A stretch of 64,000 bases of DNA. Origin: an uncultured Lachnospiraceae bacterium (lineage in GTDB: Bacteria; Bacillota; Clostridia; Lachnospirales; Lachnospiraceae). The notes beneath the pieces were generated by a model that did not search any database, was not told the DNA's origin, and saw only the letters and a program-made list of their open reading frames with translations. Shown here piece after piece: positions 8,501-16,276 of the stretch. The DNA lies in contig CAJUEY010000002.1 of the NCBI GenBank assembly GCA_910585825.1, positions 62,001 to 126,000 on the forward strand, written 5' to 3'. Made by a program: the position numbers and the translations under genes. The first letter of the stretch is position 1. Each line of letters opens with the position of its first letter.

Positions 8501-9583
8501 TTGCTTTCAAATCACAGAATTCAGACGACTTTAGATGAGATAAAGGAGATTTCCAGAATTGATATGGCGCTCTATAATGAGGGTGGGAAATTATTAGCGG
8601 CGACATTTGATCAGCAGGAAAATTTTGAGATTGCAGTATCGGATTTTGCAGAGTCTATGGCAGAGAGCCAGACCTATGCGGGATATCATTTTTTTAAAGT
8701 AGTTTCAGATGGAGATCTTGCCTATGTGCTTTTGCTCTGCTCTTCCACAGAAGAGGCTTATATGGTTGGCAAACTAGCCGTCTGCCAGATCCGTCATCTT
8801 GTGGAGGCATACAGGGAGCAGTTTGACAGAAACAGTTTTATGCAGAATATTTTGCTGGGTAATATGTTAGTGGTAGACATGTACAACAAAGCCCGAAAAT
8901 TCCATATTGAAGAAACAGAGCGTGTCGTATATGTTATTGAAGTAGAAGGCAAAAAGGATACTTATATCATGGAGATGGTAAAAAGCCTTTTTGGCGGTTC
9001 GTCGAGAGATTTTGTTACAGAAATTGATGAACAGAGTATTATCGTCATAAAGGATGTACGGGATCAAAATAATGAAGAAATGCTGGAAAGCATGGCAAAG
9101 ACGATGGTAGATAATTTGCACTGTGAGGCTATGGTTCGGGTTCGGGTAGGTTATGGCAACCGTGTTTTTCATTTACAGGATATTACAAGATCCTATCAGG
9201 AGGCGAAAATGGCGATTGAGGTAGGAAAGATTTTTTATGCAGAAAAAGAGACGCTTTCCTATGGGAGGCTTGGAATTGGACGCCTGATTTACCAGATCCC
9301 TATGAGTTTATGTGAAATGTTTATTCGGGAAGTATTTGGCGAGGAAATTCCGGATGTATTTTCGGAGGAAAACATGATCACCATTCAGAAGTTTTTTGAA
9401 AACAACTTAAATATTTCCGAAACAGCGAGACAGCTGTTTGTCCATAGAAATACGCTTCTGTATCGTCTGGAACGTCTGGAAAAAATTATCGGACTGGATA
9501 TTCGCAAATTTGAAGATGCCATGACCTTTAAGATTGCGATGATGGTATTGTCGAATATGAATTATCAAAAAGAAGAGAAATAA
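8501..9583 (+). CDS. CdaR/PucR-type transcriptional regulator
   Basis: This 360-residue protein ends in the PucR C-terminal helix-turn-helix. The stretch NNLNISETARQLFVHRNTLL (about residues 306-325) followed by YRLERLEKIIGLDIRKFEDA is diagnostic. The N-terminal part is a sensor-like region of unknown ligand, with a GGDEF-like middle fold (about 120-270) usual in CdaR proteins. The start is TTG at 8501, 6-7 nt after AAGGAGA; no ATG lies nearby. It follows the sugar ABC ATPase and may control carbohydrate uptake, which is inferred only from position. CdaR of E. coli responds to glycerate-type sugar acids, but this is not transferable here. Confidence 0.82.
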   Translation: MLSNHRIQTTLDEIKEISRIDMALYNEGGKLLAATFDQQENFEIAVSDFAESMAESQTYAGYHFFKVVSDGDLAYVLLLCSSTEEAYMVGKLAVCQIRHLVEAYREQFDRNSFMQNILLGNMLVVDMYNKARKFHIEETERVVYVIEVEGKKDTYIMEMVKSLFGGSSRDFVTEIDEQSIIVIKDVRDQNNEEMLESMAKTMVDNLHCEAMVRVRVGYGNRVFHLQDITRSYQEAKMAIEVGKIFYAEKETLSYGRLGIGRLIYQIPMSLCEMFIREVFGEEIPDVFSEENMITIQKFFENNLNISETARQLFVHRNTLLYRLERLEKIIGLDIRKFEDAMTFKIAMMVLSNMNYQKEEK

Positions 9584-9601
9584 GCAAAATGTGATGGAAT
9601 G

Positions 9602-9660
9602 AAAAAGCGGTTCGGGTTTTGTATGGTGAATGATACATACCCGAACCGCAGATTTGTTTT
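9602..9660. terminator. Bidirectional terminator between the regulator gene and argG
   Basis: GCGGTTCGGG at 9607-9616 pairs perfectly with CCCGAACCGC at 9640-9649, extended by TATGTATC-like pairing inside. On the minus strand it ends in TTTTTC, so it serves argG well. On the plus strand it ends in a weaker TTTGTTTT. Confidence 0.85.
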
Positions 9661-9679
9661 AAAGAGCAAACAATAATAT

Positions 9680-10900
9680 TTAGTTGTTCTTTTCTATTTC
9701 AGCCAGTTTCATAGCGCGAACTTTTAACGGAAGTCCGAATAGAGTGATAAATCCTTCCGCGTCATGGTGATCGTATAAATCTCCGGTTGTAAAGCTTGCT
9801 AAGGATTCGCTGTAAAGAGAGTAGGGAGAAGTGGTGCCTGCTTTGATGATATTGCCTTTGTACAGTTTAAATTTGACTTCTCCGGTTACATATTCCTGTG
9901 TAGATTCTACAAATGCCTGAACAGCCTCACGAAGAGGAGTGAACCATTTTCCCTCGTATACAATTTGAGCCATTTTGTTGCCCATGTCTTTCTTGACGTC
10001 CATGGTAGCGCGGTCTAATACCAGTTCTTCCAACTGCTGATGCGCTTCCATTAAAATCGTTCCGCCGGGAGTCTCGTATACGCCTCTGGATTTCATGCCT
10101 ACGACGCGGTTTTCTACGATGTCTACAATGCCGATGCCGTGTTTGCCGCCTAAGCGGTTTAATTCGCGGATGATGTCAGATACTTTCATCTCTTTGCCAT
10201 TTACAGAAACAGGAATGCCTTTTTCAAAAGTCATTGTCACATATTCGCCTTCTTCCGGCGCTTTTTCAGGAGAAACGCCAAGAACCAGCAGATGATCGTA
10301 ATTCGGTTCACAGGCAGGATCTTCTAATTCCAGACCTTCATGGCTGATGTGCCATAAGTTCCGGTCGCGGCTATAGCTGTTATCGGCAGAAAATGGCAGG
10401 TCAATTCCATGTGCTTTGCAATATGCAATTTCGGATTCCCGGGAATCCAACGTCCATTTATCATCGCGCCATGCAGCGATGATTTTAAGATCGGGAGCCA
10501 ATGCCTTGATTCCAAGTTCAAAACGAATCTGGTCATTGCCTTTTCCGGTAGCTCCATGGCAGATGGCAGTAGCGCCTTCTTTCCGGGCAACTTCTACAAG
10601 ACGCTTTGCAATGCCGGGACGCGCCATGGAAGTGCCGAGGAGATATTTATTCTCGTATACAGCGCCTGCCTGAACACAGGGAACAATATAGTCGTCACAG
10701 AATTCATCTACAATATCTTCAATATATAATTTGCTGGCGCCGGATAATTTTGCCCGTTCTTCTAAACCGTCTAATTCATCTTCCTGTCCGCAGTCAATAC
10801 AGCAGCAGATTACGTCGTAATCATAATTCTCTTTCAGCCATGGGATAATGGCGGTAGTATCCAGTCCTCCGGAGTACGCTAAAACAACTTTCTCTTTCAT
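9680..10900 (-). CDS. argG: Argininosuccinate synthase
   Basis: This 406-residue enzyme joins citrulline and aspartate using ATP. The N-terminal PP-loop is AYSGGLDTTAIIPWL (about 8-22). The family blocks CHGATGKGNDQIRFE, KWTLDSRESEIAYC and YETPGGTILMEAH are present. The length is usual (about 400). It is transcribed away from argCJBD and shares a 342-nt control region with it. An AAAGGATGA ribosome site precedes the ATG. The usual partner argH is not in the window. Confidence 0.97.
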   Translation of the reverse strand: MKEKVVLAYSGGLDTTAIIPWLKENYDYDVICCCIDCGQEDELDGLEERAKLSGASKLYIEDIVDEFCDDYIVPCVQAGAVYENKYLLGTSMARPGIAKRLVEVARKEGATAICHGATGKGNDQIRFELGIKALAPDLKIIAAWRDDKWTLDSRESEIAYCKAHGIDLPFSADNSYSRDRNLWHISHEGLELEDPACEPNYDHLLVLGVSPEKAPEEGEYVTMTFEKGIPVSVNGKEMKVSDIIRELNRLGGKHGIGIVDIVENRVVGMKSRGVYETPGGTILMEAHQQLEELVLDRATMDVKKDMGNKMAQIVYEGKWFTPLREAVQAFVESTQEYVTGEVKFKLYKGNIIKAGTTSPYSLYSESLASFTTGDLYDHHDAEGFITLFGLPLKVRAMKLAEIEKNN

Positions 10901-11242
10901 AATGAAAATTCATCCTTTCTTATTCTATATGTCATATTGACAGGTATTTTTGCTAAGAACTAATATACAACAACTCCATAAAAAAGGCAAGTGAAAAAAT
11001 ATACACAATTTTATAATTATTATACATTATTTTGTGGAAGATTTTGCGAAATATATTTGAAATATGGTTGCATAATTGTTTGAATGGATGTATAATTATG
11101 CAATCGGTTGTTGCATTATTGTATGGAAACCGTAGTTTTTTCTTTACGGATAGAAGAATTTGTACTAATATATAAATTACGGTTTATGATAAAAAGATGT
11201 AGCTGATTAGAAAATACATTATTAAGAAAGCAGAGTGATAAA
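10901..11242. promoter_or_regulatory. Divergent argG/argC control region with candidate ARG boxes
   Basis: This 342-nt AT-rich stretch has no gene. TGTATAATTATGCA at 11089-11102 is a near-perfect palindrome of the AT-rich ArgR/AhrC operator type. Related half-sites occur at 11069 (TGCATAATTG) and 11111 (TTGCATTATT), about 20 nt apart. A possible argC promoter lies at 11143-11171: TTTACG, 17 nt, TAATAT. ArgR binding is inference from motif and gene context. Confidence 0.55.
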
Positions 11243-12310
11243 ATGATAAAAGCAGGAATTATTGGGGCTACCGGATATGCGGGAGGAGAATTGGTGCGGA
11301 TTCTTCTTGGACACAAAAATGTGGAGATTAAATGGTACGGCTCAAAGAGCTATGTTGATCAGAAGTATGCGGATGTATATCAAAATATGTTTCAGCTAGT
11401 GGAAGATGTCTGTCTGGACGACAATCTTCCAGAGCTGGCTAAGCAGGTGGATGTTATTTTTACGGCGACTCCTCAGGGGTATTTGGCATCCATTTTAACA
11501 GAAGAAATATTAAACCAGGTGAAGATAATAGATTTGAGTGCAGATTACAGGATTAAGGATGTGTCTGTGTATGAAGAATGGTATCAGATTGAGCATAAAT
11601 CTCCTCAGTTTATTCGGGAGGCTGTCTATGGACTTTGTGAGATTAACCGGGATCTGGTAAAAGAGGCAAGATTGATAGCGAATCCGGGATGTTATACAAC
11701 ATGTTCTATTTTAACGGCATATCCTTTGGTAAAGGAAGGATTGATTGATCCGGATTCTTTGATTATTGATGCAAAATCCGGGACTTCCGGAGCGGGAAGA
11801 GGGGCAAAGGTGCCGAATCTCTTTTGTGAAGTCAATGAAAATATCAAAGCATACGGCGTCACTTCCCACAGGCATACGCCGGAAATTGAAGAACAGCTGG
11901 GATATGCGGCCGGCAGGAAGCTCAAGGTGAATTTTACGCCTCATCTAGTTCCGATGAACCGGGGAATTCTGGCGACGGAATATGCATCGCTTAAGAAAAT
12001 ACCCCAAACGGACGGAAGTCTTGCATACCCTTCTTATGAAGAGATAAAAGCAGTCTATGATAAATATTATGCAAATGAAGCATTTGTCCGGGTTTTAGAA
12101 AAAGATGTCTGTCCGGAAACGAAATGGGTAGAAGGCAGTAATTATGTAGATGTCAATTTCAAAATTGATACAAGGACGGGGCGTATCATTATGATGGGTG
12201 CTTTGGATAACCTGGTTAAGGGTGCGGCGGGCCAGGCGGTTCAGAATATGAATCTTTTATTTGGAGAGTGTGAGTCAGAGGGATTGACACTTGTTCCGAT
12301 GTTTCCGTAA
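11243..12310 (+). CDS. argC: N-acetyl-gamma-glutamyl-phosphate reductase
   Basis: This 355-residue NADPH-dependent reductase makes N-acetylglutamate semialdehyde. The dinucleotide-binding motif is GATGYAGGELVR (residues 8-19). The catalytic cysteine is C150 in NPGCYTTCS, and the HRHTPEI block follows. The length is near the usual 345. It is first of an operon argC-GNAT-argJ-argB-argD. The ribosome site (GAGTGATAAA) is weak. Confidence 0.96.
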   Translation: MIKAGIIGATGYAGGELVRILLGHKNVEIKWYGSKSYVDQKYADVYQNMFQLVEDVCLDDNLPELAKQVDVIFTATPQGYLASILTEEILNQVKIIDLSADYRIKDVSVYEEWYQIEHKSPQFIREAVYGLCEINRDLVKEARLIANPGCYTTCSILTAYPLVKEGLIDPDSLIIDAKSGTSGAGRGAKVPNLFCEVNENIKAYGVTSHRHTPEIEEQLGYAAGRKLKVNFTPHLVPMNRGILATEYASLKKIPQTDGSLAYPSYEEIKAVYDKYYANEAFVRVLEKDVCPETKWVEGSNYVDVNFKIDTRTGRIIMMGALDNLVKGAAGQAVQNMNLLFGECESEGLTLVPMFP

Positions 12311-12326
12311 AGGGTGGTTTTCACAT

Positions 12327-12794
12327 ATGAGCAGTCTGAGTTATACAATTCGTGAAATGAAAATGGAAGATTACCAGAAAATCTATCGTTTGTGGATGGG
12401 AATTAAAGGTTTTGGAATCCGAAGCATTGATGATTCCAAAGAGGGGATAGCGCGTTTTATCAGGCGGAATCCAACGACAAGTATCATAGCGGAATCAGAG
12501 GGTCAGATTGTAGGTACGATTCTTTGCGGACACGACGGAAGACGTGGATGTTTTTATCATGTCTGTGTAAAAGAAAATTTCCGGAAGAAAGGAATCGGAA
12601 AGGCAATGGCGGTGGCTGCGATGAAAGCGCTCCAGGAGGAAAAGATTAACAAAGTATGCCTGATTGCATTTACGGATAATGAAGTTGGGAATCAGTTTTG
12701 GAAGAGTGTAGGGTGGACGTTTCGCAAAGATTTAAATTATTATGATTTTACATTAAATGAAGAAAATATTACGAGATTTAATTTGTGCGGATAG
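12327..12794 (+). CDS. GNAT-family N-acetyltransferase inserted in the arginine operon
   Basis: This 155-residue protein has the acetyl-CoA binding signature of GNAT enzymes: VCVKENFRKKGIGKAMAVAA (about 81-100), with a preceding beta strand AESEGQIVGTILCG. It resembles the short YpeA-like group. It sits 16 nt after argC and 13 nt before argJ, so it is co-transcribed. It could be a short N-acetylglutamate synthase feeding the pathway, or an unrelated acetyltransferase. ATG at 12327 is chosen because AAAGGGTGG lies 9 nt before it; an upstream ATG at 12300 lies inside argC and would add 12 residues. Confidence 0.85.
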   Translation: MSSLSYTIREMKMEDYQKIYRLWMGIKGFGIRSIDDSKEGIARFIRRNPTTSIIAESEGQIVGTILCGHDGRRGCFYHVCVKENFRKKGIGKAMAVAAMKALQEEKINKVCLIAFTDNEVGNQFWKSVGWTFRKDLNYYDFTLNEENITRFNLCG

Positions 12795-12807
12795 GAGGAG
12801 CATTGAT

Positions 12808-14031
12808 ATGAAGAAGATAGCAGGCGGCGTGACTGCGGCAAAAGGATTTATGGCAGCATCTGCAGCAGCCGGAATTAAATATGAGAATCGGGAGGATATG
12901 GCTCTTATTTACAGCCAGAAGCCATGCAGGCCGGCAGGTACTTTTACGACAAATGTGGTCAAAGCGGCTCCGGTGAAATGGGATAAAGCAATCGTAACAG
13001 AACAGGAATTTGTCCAGGCAGTTGTGGTAAATGCAGGAATTGCCAACGCCTGTACAGGGGAGGAAGGGCTTTCTTATTGCCGGCAGACGGCTCAAAAAGC
13101 CGCGGAACTTTTAGATGTTTCGGAAAATGAAGTTCTGGTGGCGTCTACCGGAGTAATTGGGCAGCAGCTTCCCATGGAACGCATTGTACAGGGGGTTGCA
13201 CGCATGGCTTTGAAACTGGAAGGTTCTAAAGAGGCCGGATATCAGGCGGCAAAAGCGATTATGACAACAGATACCCATGAAAAAGAAGCAGCAGTTACAT
13301 TTGAAGTTGGAGGAAAACAAGTTACAATCGGCGGTATGTGCAAAGGATCTGGAATGATTCATCCTAATATGTGTACGATGTTAAGTTTTCTGACAACCGA
13401 TCTGGCAATTTCCAAAGAGCTTTTACAGGAGGCGCTGCGGGAAGATGTGGAGGATACCTATAATATGGTCTCGGTAGACGGTGATACCTCTACGAATGAC
13501 ACGGTTCTTCTTCTTGCGAACGGAGCAGCAGAAAATCCTGAAATTACAGAAAAAAATGCAGATTATGAAACGTTTAAGCAGGCATTAAACATGGTAAACC
13601 AGACATTGGCAAAGCAAATGGCGGGAGATGGAGAGGGCGCTACAGCGTTGTTTGAAGTGAAGGTGATGGGGGCGGCAAGCAAAGACGCAGCAAAGCGTTT
13701 GAGCAAATCAGTGATCACGTCCAGTTTGACAAAAGCAGCAATTTACGGGCATGACGCCAATTGGGGGCGGATTCTCTGCGCCATGGGATATTCCGGTGTT
13801 TCCTTTGATCCGGAAAAAGTAGATTTGTTTTTTGAAAGTGCAGCAGGAAAAATACAGATTGTTCAAAACGGAGTTGCATTGGATTACAGTGAAGAAATCG
13901 CGACGAAAATTCTTTCCGAACCGGAAGTGACTGCCATTGCAGATGTAAAGATGGGCAAATATGAGGCGGCGGCATGGGGTTGTGATTTGACTTATGATTA
14001 TGTAAAAATTAATGCAGATTATCGTTCTTGA
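12808..14031 (+). CDS. argJ: Glutamate N-acetyltransferase / ornithine acetyltransferase
   Basis: This 407-residue proenzyme transfers acetyl from acetylornithine to glutamate (and in bifunctional forms uses acetyl-CoA). The self-cleavage region GSGMIHPNMCTMLSF has the nucleophile at T190; the residue before it is Cys where Ala is more common. Substrate motifs STGVIGQQLPM and DGDTSTNDT are clear. The start at 12808 follows GGAGGAG and matches the family N-terminus (GGVTAAKGF). Upstream in-frame starts inside the GNAT gene are rejected. Confidence 0.96.
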   Translation: MKKIAGGVTAAKGFMAASAAAGIKYENREDMALIYSQKPCRPAGTFTTNVVKAAPVKWDKAIVTEQEFVQAVVVNAGIANACTGEEGLSYCRQTAQKAAELLDVSENEVLVASTGVIGQQLPMERIVQGVARMALKLEGSKEAGYQAAKAIMTTDTHEKEAAVTFEVGGKQVTIGGMCKGSGMIHPNMCTMLSFLTTDLAISKELLQEALREDVEDTYNMVSVDGDTSTNDTVLLLANGAAENPEITEKNADYETFKQALNMVNQTLAKQMAGDGEGATALFEVKVMGAASKDAAKRLSKSVITSSLTKAAIYGHDANWGRILCAMGYSGVSFDPEKVDLFFESAAGKIQIVQNGVALDYSEEIATKILSEPEVTAIADVKMGKYEAAAWGCDLTYDYVKINADYRS

Positions 14032-14065
14032 GGAAAGCTGTGCTGACGGAAGAGAGGAGTTTAAA

Positions 14066-14965
14066 ATGGAAGAAAAAGAAATACAGAAAAGCATGAGCAA
14101 AGCGGAAGTCCTGATTGAAGCGCTTCCTTATATTCAAAGATTCAATCGAAAGATTATTGTGGTCAAATATGGCGGCAGCGCTATGGTGGATGAAGAATTA
14201 AAACATCAGGTTATTCAGGACGTCACTCTTTTAAAATTAGTCGGATTTAAACCGATTATTGTACATGGCGGCGGCAAAGAGATCAGTAAGTGGGTAGAGA
14301 AATCAGGCATGGAGCCGGAATTCGTAGGAGGACTCCGCAAAACCGATGCGGATACGATGGAAATTGCGGAAATGGTTCTCAATAAAGTGAATAAAAGCCT
14401 GGTGCAGCTGGTGCAGGAATTGGGCGTTCTTGCGGTTGGAATCAGCGGCAAAGACGGCGGACTTTTACAGGTAGAGAAGAAATATTCCAATGGAGAAGAT
14501 ATCGGTTTTGTGGGAGAAATTAAGGAAGTGAATCCAAAGATTCTTTATGATCTTCTGGAAAAAGACTTTCTTCCTATTGTGTGCCCCATTGGAATGGATG
14601 ATCAGTTTTTATCTTACAATATCAATGCGGATGATGCCGCCTGTGCAATTGCAAGAGCTGTTCAGGCAGAAAAACTGGCATTTTTAACAGATGTGGAAGG
14701 GGTATACAAAGATCCCGGCGATAAAGATTCGTTGATTTCCGAGCTTACGGTTCCTGAGGCGAAAAAGCTGATTTCAGAAGGCAATATCGGCGGCGGTATG
14801 CTTCCCAAATTAAATAACTGTATGGATGCCATTGAAAACGGCGTTTCCAGAGTGCATATTTTAGACGGCAGAATTGCCCATTGCCTGCTTTTGGAAATCT
14901 TTACGAACAAGGGAATCGGAACGGCAATTCTGGGGGAAAAGGAGACGAAATATTATCATGAATAA
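14066..14965 (+). CDS. argB: Acetylglutamate kinase
   Basis: This 299-residue amino-acid kinase phosphorylates N-acetylglutamate. The phosphate-binding stretch VVKYGGSAM and the substrate loop IVHGGGKEIS are present, with LTDVEGVYKDPGD and GGGMLPKL later. The N-terminal helix (about 1-25) is of the kind found in arginine-inhibited hexameric forms, so feedback inhibition is plausible. The start at 14066 follows AGGAG; the ORF could extend upstream but would overlap argJ. It overlaps argD by 8 nt. Confidence 0.96.
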   Translation: MEEKEIQKSMSKAEVLIEALPYIQRFNRKIIVVKYGGSAMVDEELKHQVIQDVTLLKLVGFKPIIVHGGGKEISKWVEKSGMEPEFVGGLRKTDADTMEIAEMVLNKVNKSLVQLVQELGVLAVGISGKDGGLLQVEKKYSNGEDIGFVGEIKEVNPKILYDLLEKDFLPIVCPIGMDDQFLSYNINADDAACAIARAVQAEKLAFLTDVEGVYKDPGDKDSLISELTVPEAKKLISEGNIGGGMLPKLNNCMDAIENGVSRVHILDGRIAHCLLLEIFTNKGIGTAILGEKETKYYHE

Positions 14966-16157
14966 AGAGGAATATATCAAACAGTCAGAACAGGATTTGC
15001 TTCATACATACAATCGTTATGGCGTTATTTTTGAATTTGGCAAGAGGGTTTATCTTTTTGATACAAACGGCAGGAAATATCTTGATTTTGCAGCCGGAAT
15101 CGGCGTATGCGCTTTGGGCTATGACAATGAAGAGTATAATCAGGCTTTGAAAGATCAAATTGACAAATTAATGCATACATCAAACCTTTATTATAATCTT
15201 CCGATTATCAAAGCGGCAGGTATGTTGAAAAAAGCCAGCGGCATGGACCGGGTGTTTTTTACAAACAGCGGCGCGGAAGCGATTGAAGGGGCAATTAAGG
15301 CGGCGAAAAAATATGCTTATACCAGAGACGGCCATGCGGGCCATGAAATGATTGCCATGAAGAAATCTTTCCATGGAAGAAGCCTTGGAGCCTTGTCTGT
15401 CACTGGAAATAAGAATTATCAAAAGCCGTTTGAACCGCTGCTGGAGGGGGTTCGTTTTGCAGAATTTAATGATCTGGACAGTGTAAAAGAACTGATTAAC
15501 GAAAAAACCTGCGGCATCATTTTCGAGACTGTGCAGGGAGAGGGAGGCATCTATCCGGCCAGTCAGGAATTTATGGAAGGCGTGGCAGAACTCTGCAGAG
15601 AGCATGATATTCTTCTGATTTTGGATGAAATACAGTGTGGAATGGGAAGATGCGGAGAAATGTTCGCATGGCAGAGCTATGGTGTGAAACCGGATATTAT
15701 GACGTCTGCAAAAGCGTTGGGCAGCGGCGTTCCGGTAGGCGCATTTTTAATGACGGAACGGGTGGCAGAAAAATCTCTGGCGCCGGGAGACCACGGCACT
15801 ACCTACGGAGGCAATCCCTTTGTGGGCGCGGCTGTATGCAAAGTTCTTGAGATTATGGAACGTGATAAGATGACAAAGCATGTGCAGATGGTTTCCGAAT
15901 ATCTTTGGAACCGTCTGGAGGAATTGAGGGTGAAACATGCCTGTGTCATAGATCATCGGGGTATGGGTTTGCTGCAGGGGCTGCAGATTACCCTTCCGGT
16001 GGGAGATGTGTCTCAAAAGGCATTGGAACGGGGACTTGTGTTGATTACGGCAGGTTCCGATGTGCTTCGTTTTATTCCGCCTCTTGTGATTGAAAAAGGA
16101 CATGTGGATGAAATGTTCCATATTTTGAATCAGGTTTTGACGGAACTGGAAGCATAA
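14958..16157 (+). CDS. argD: Acetylornithine aminotransferase
   Basis: This 399-residue PLP enzyme converts N-acetylglutamate semialdehyde to acetylornithine. The PLP lysine is K252 in SAKALGSGVPVGAF, the PLP aspartate is in ILDEIQCGMGR, and the class-III block FFTNSGAEAIEGAIKAAKKY is present. The ATG at 14958 lies inside the end of argB, so translation is probably coupled. It ends the arginine operon; argF and argH are not here. Confidence 0.95.
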   Translation: MNKEEYIKQSEQDLLHTYNRYGVIFEFGKRVYLFDTNGRKYLDFAAGIGVCALGYDNEEYNQALKDQIDKLMHTSNLYYNLPIIKAAGMLKKASGMDRVFFTNSGAEAIEGAIKAAKKYAYTRDGHAGHEMIAMKKSFHGRSLGALSVTGNKNYQKPFEPLLEGVRFAEFNDLDSVKELINEKTCGIIFETVQGEGGIYPASQEFMEGVAELCREHDILLILDEIQCGMGRCGEMFAWQSYGVKPDIMTSAKALGSGVPVGAFLMTERVAEKSLAPGDHGTTYGGNPFVGAAVCKVLEIMERDKMTKHVQMVSEYLWNRLEELRVKHACVIDHRGMGLLQGLQITLPVGDVSQKALERGLVLITAGSDVLRFIPPLVIEKGHVDEMFHILNQVLTELEA

Positions 16158-16190
16158 TTAATAATAGAAGATGAGGCTGTCAGAAACAGC

Positions 16191-16243
16191 AAAAACTGCA
16201 GGATGTCACACTCGACTTGAGTGATCATATCCTGCAGTTTTTT
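16191..16243. terminator. Bidirectional terminator between argD and the first GH2 gene
   Basis: AAAAACTGCAGGAT pairs with ATCCTGCAGTTTTT around an inner CACTC-GAGTG stem. Both strands end in a T-run, so it can stop argCJBD and the minus-strand GH2 gene. A second small hairpin (CCGTCCTC / GAGGACGG) lies at 16247-16270. Confidence 0.88.
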
Positions 16244-16276
16244 ATTTCCGTCCTCCCTTTAGAGAGGACGGAGCAT

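Noticed and set aside
10901..11242. Possible riboswitch or T-box in the long argG-argC gap
   Set aside because: No terminator/antiterminator pair or T-box core was found; the palindromes fit operator sites better.
13708..14100. A 130-codon minus-strand frame across the argJ-argB junction
   Set aside because: It is antisense to two conserved genes and has no start context.
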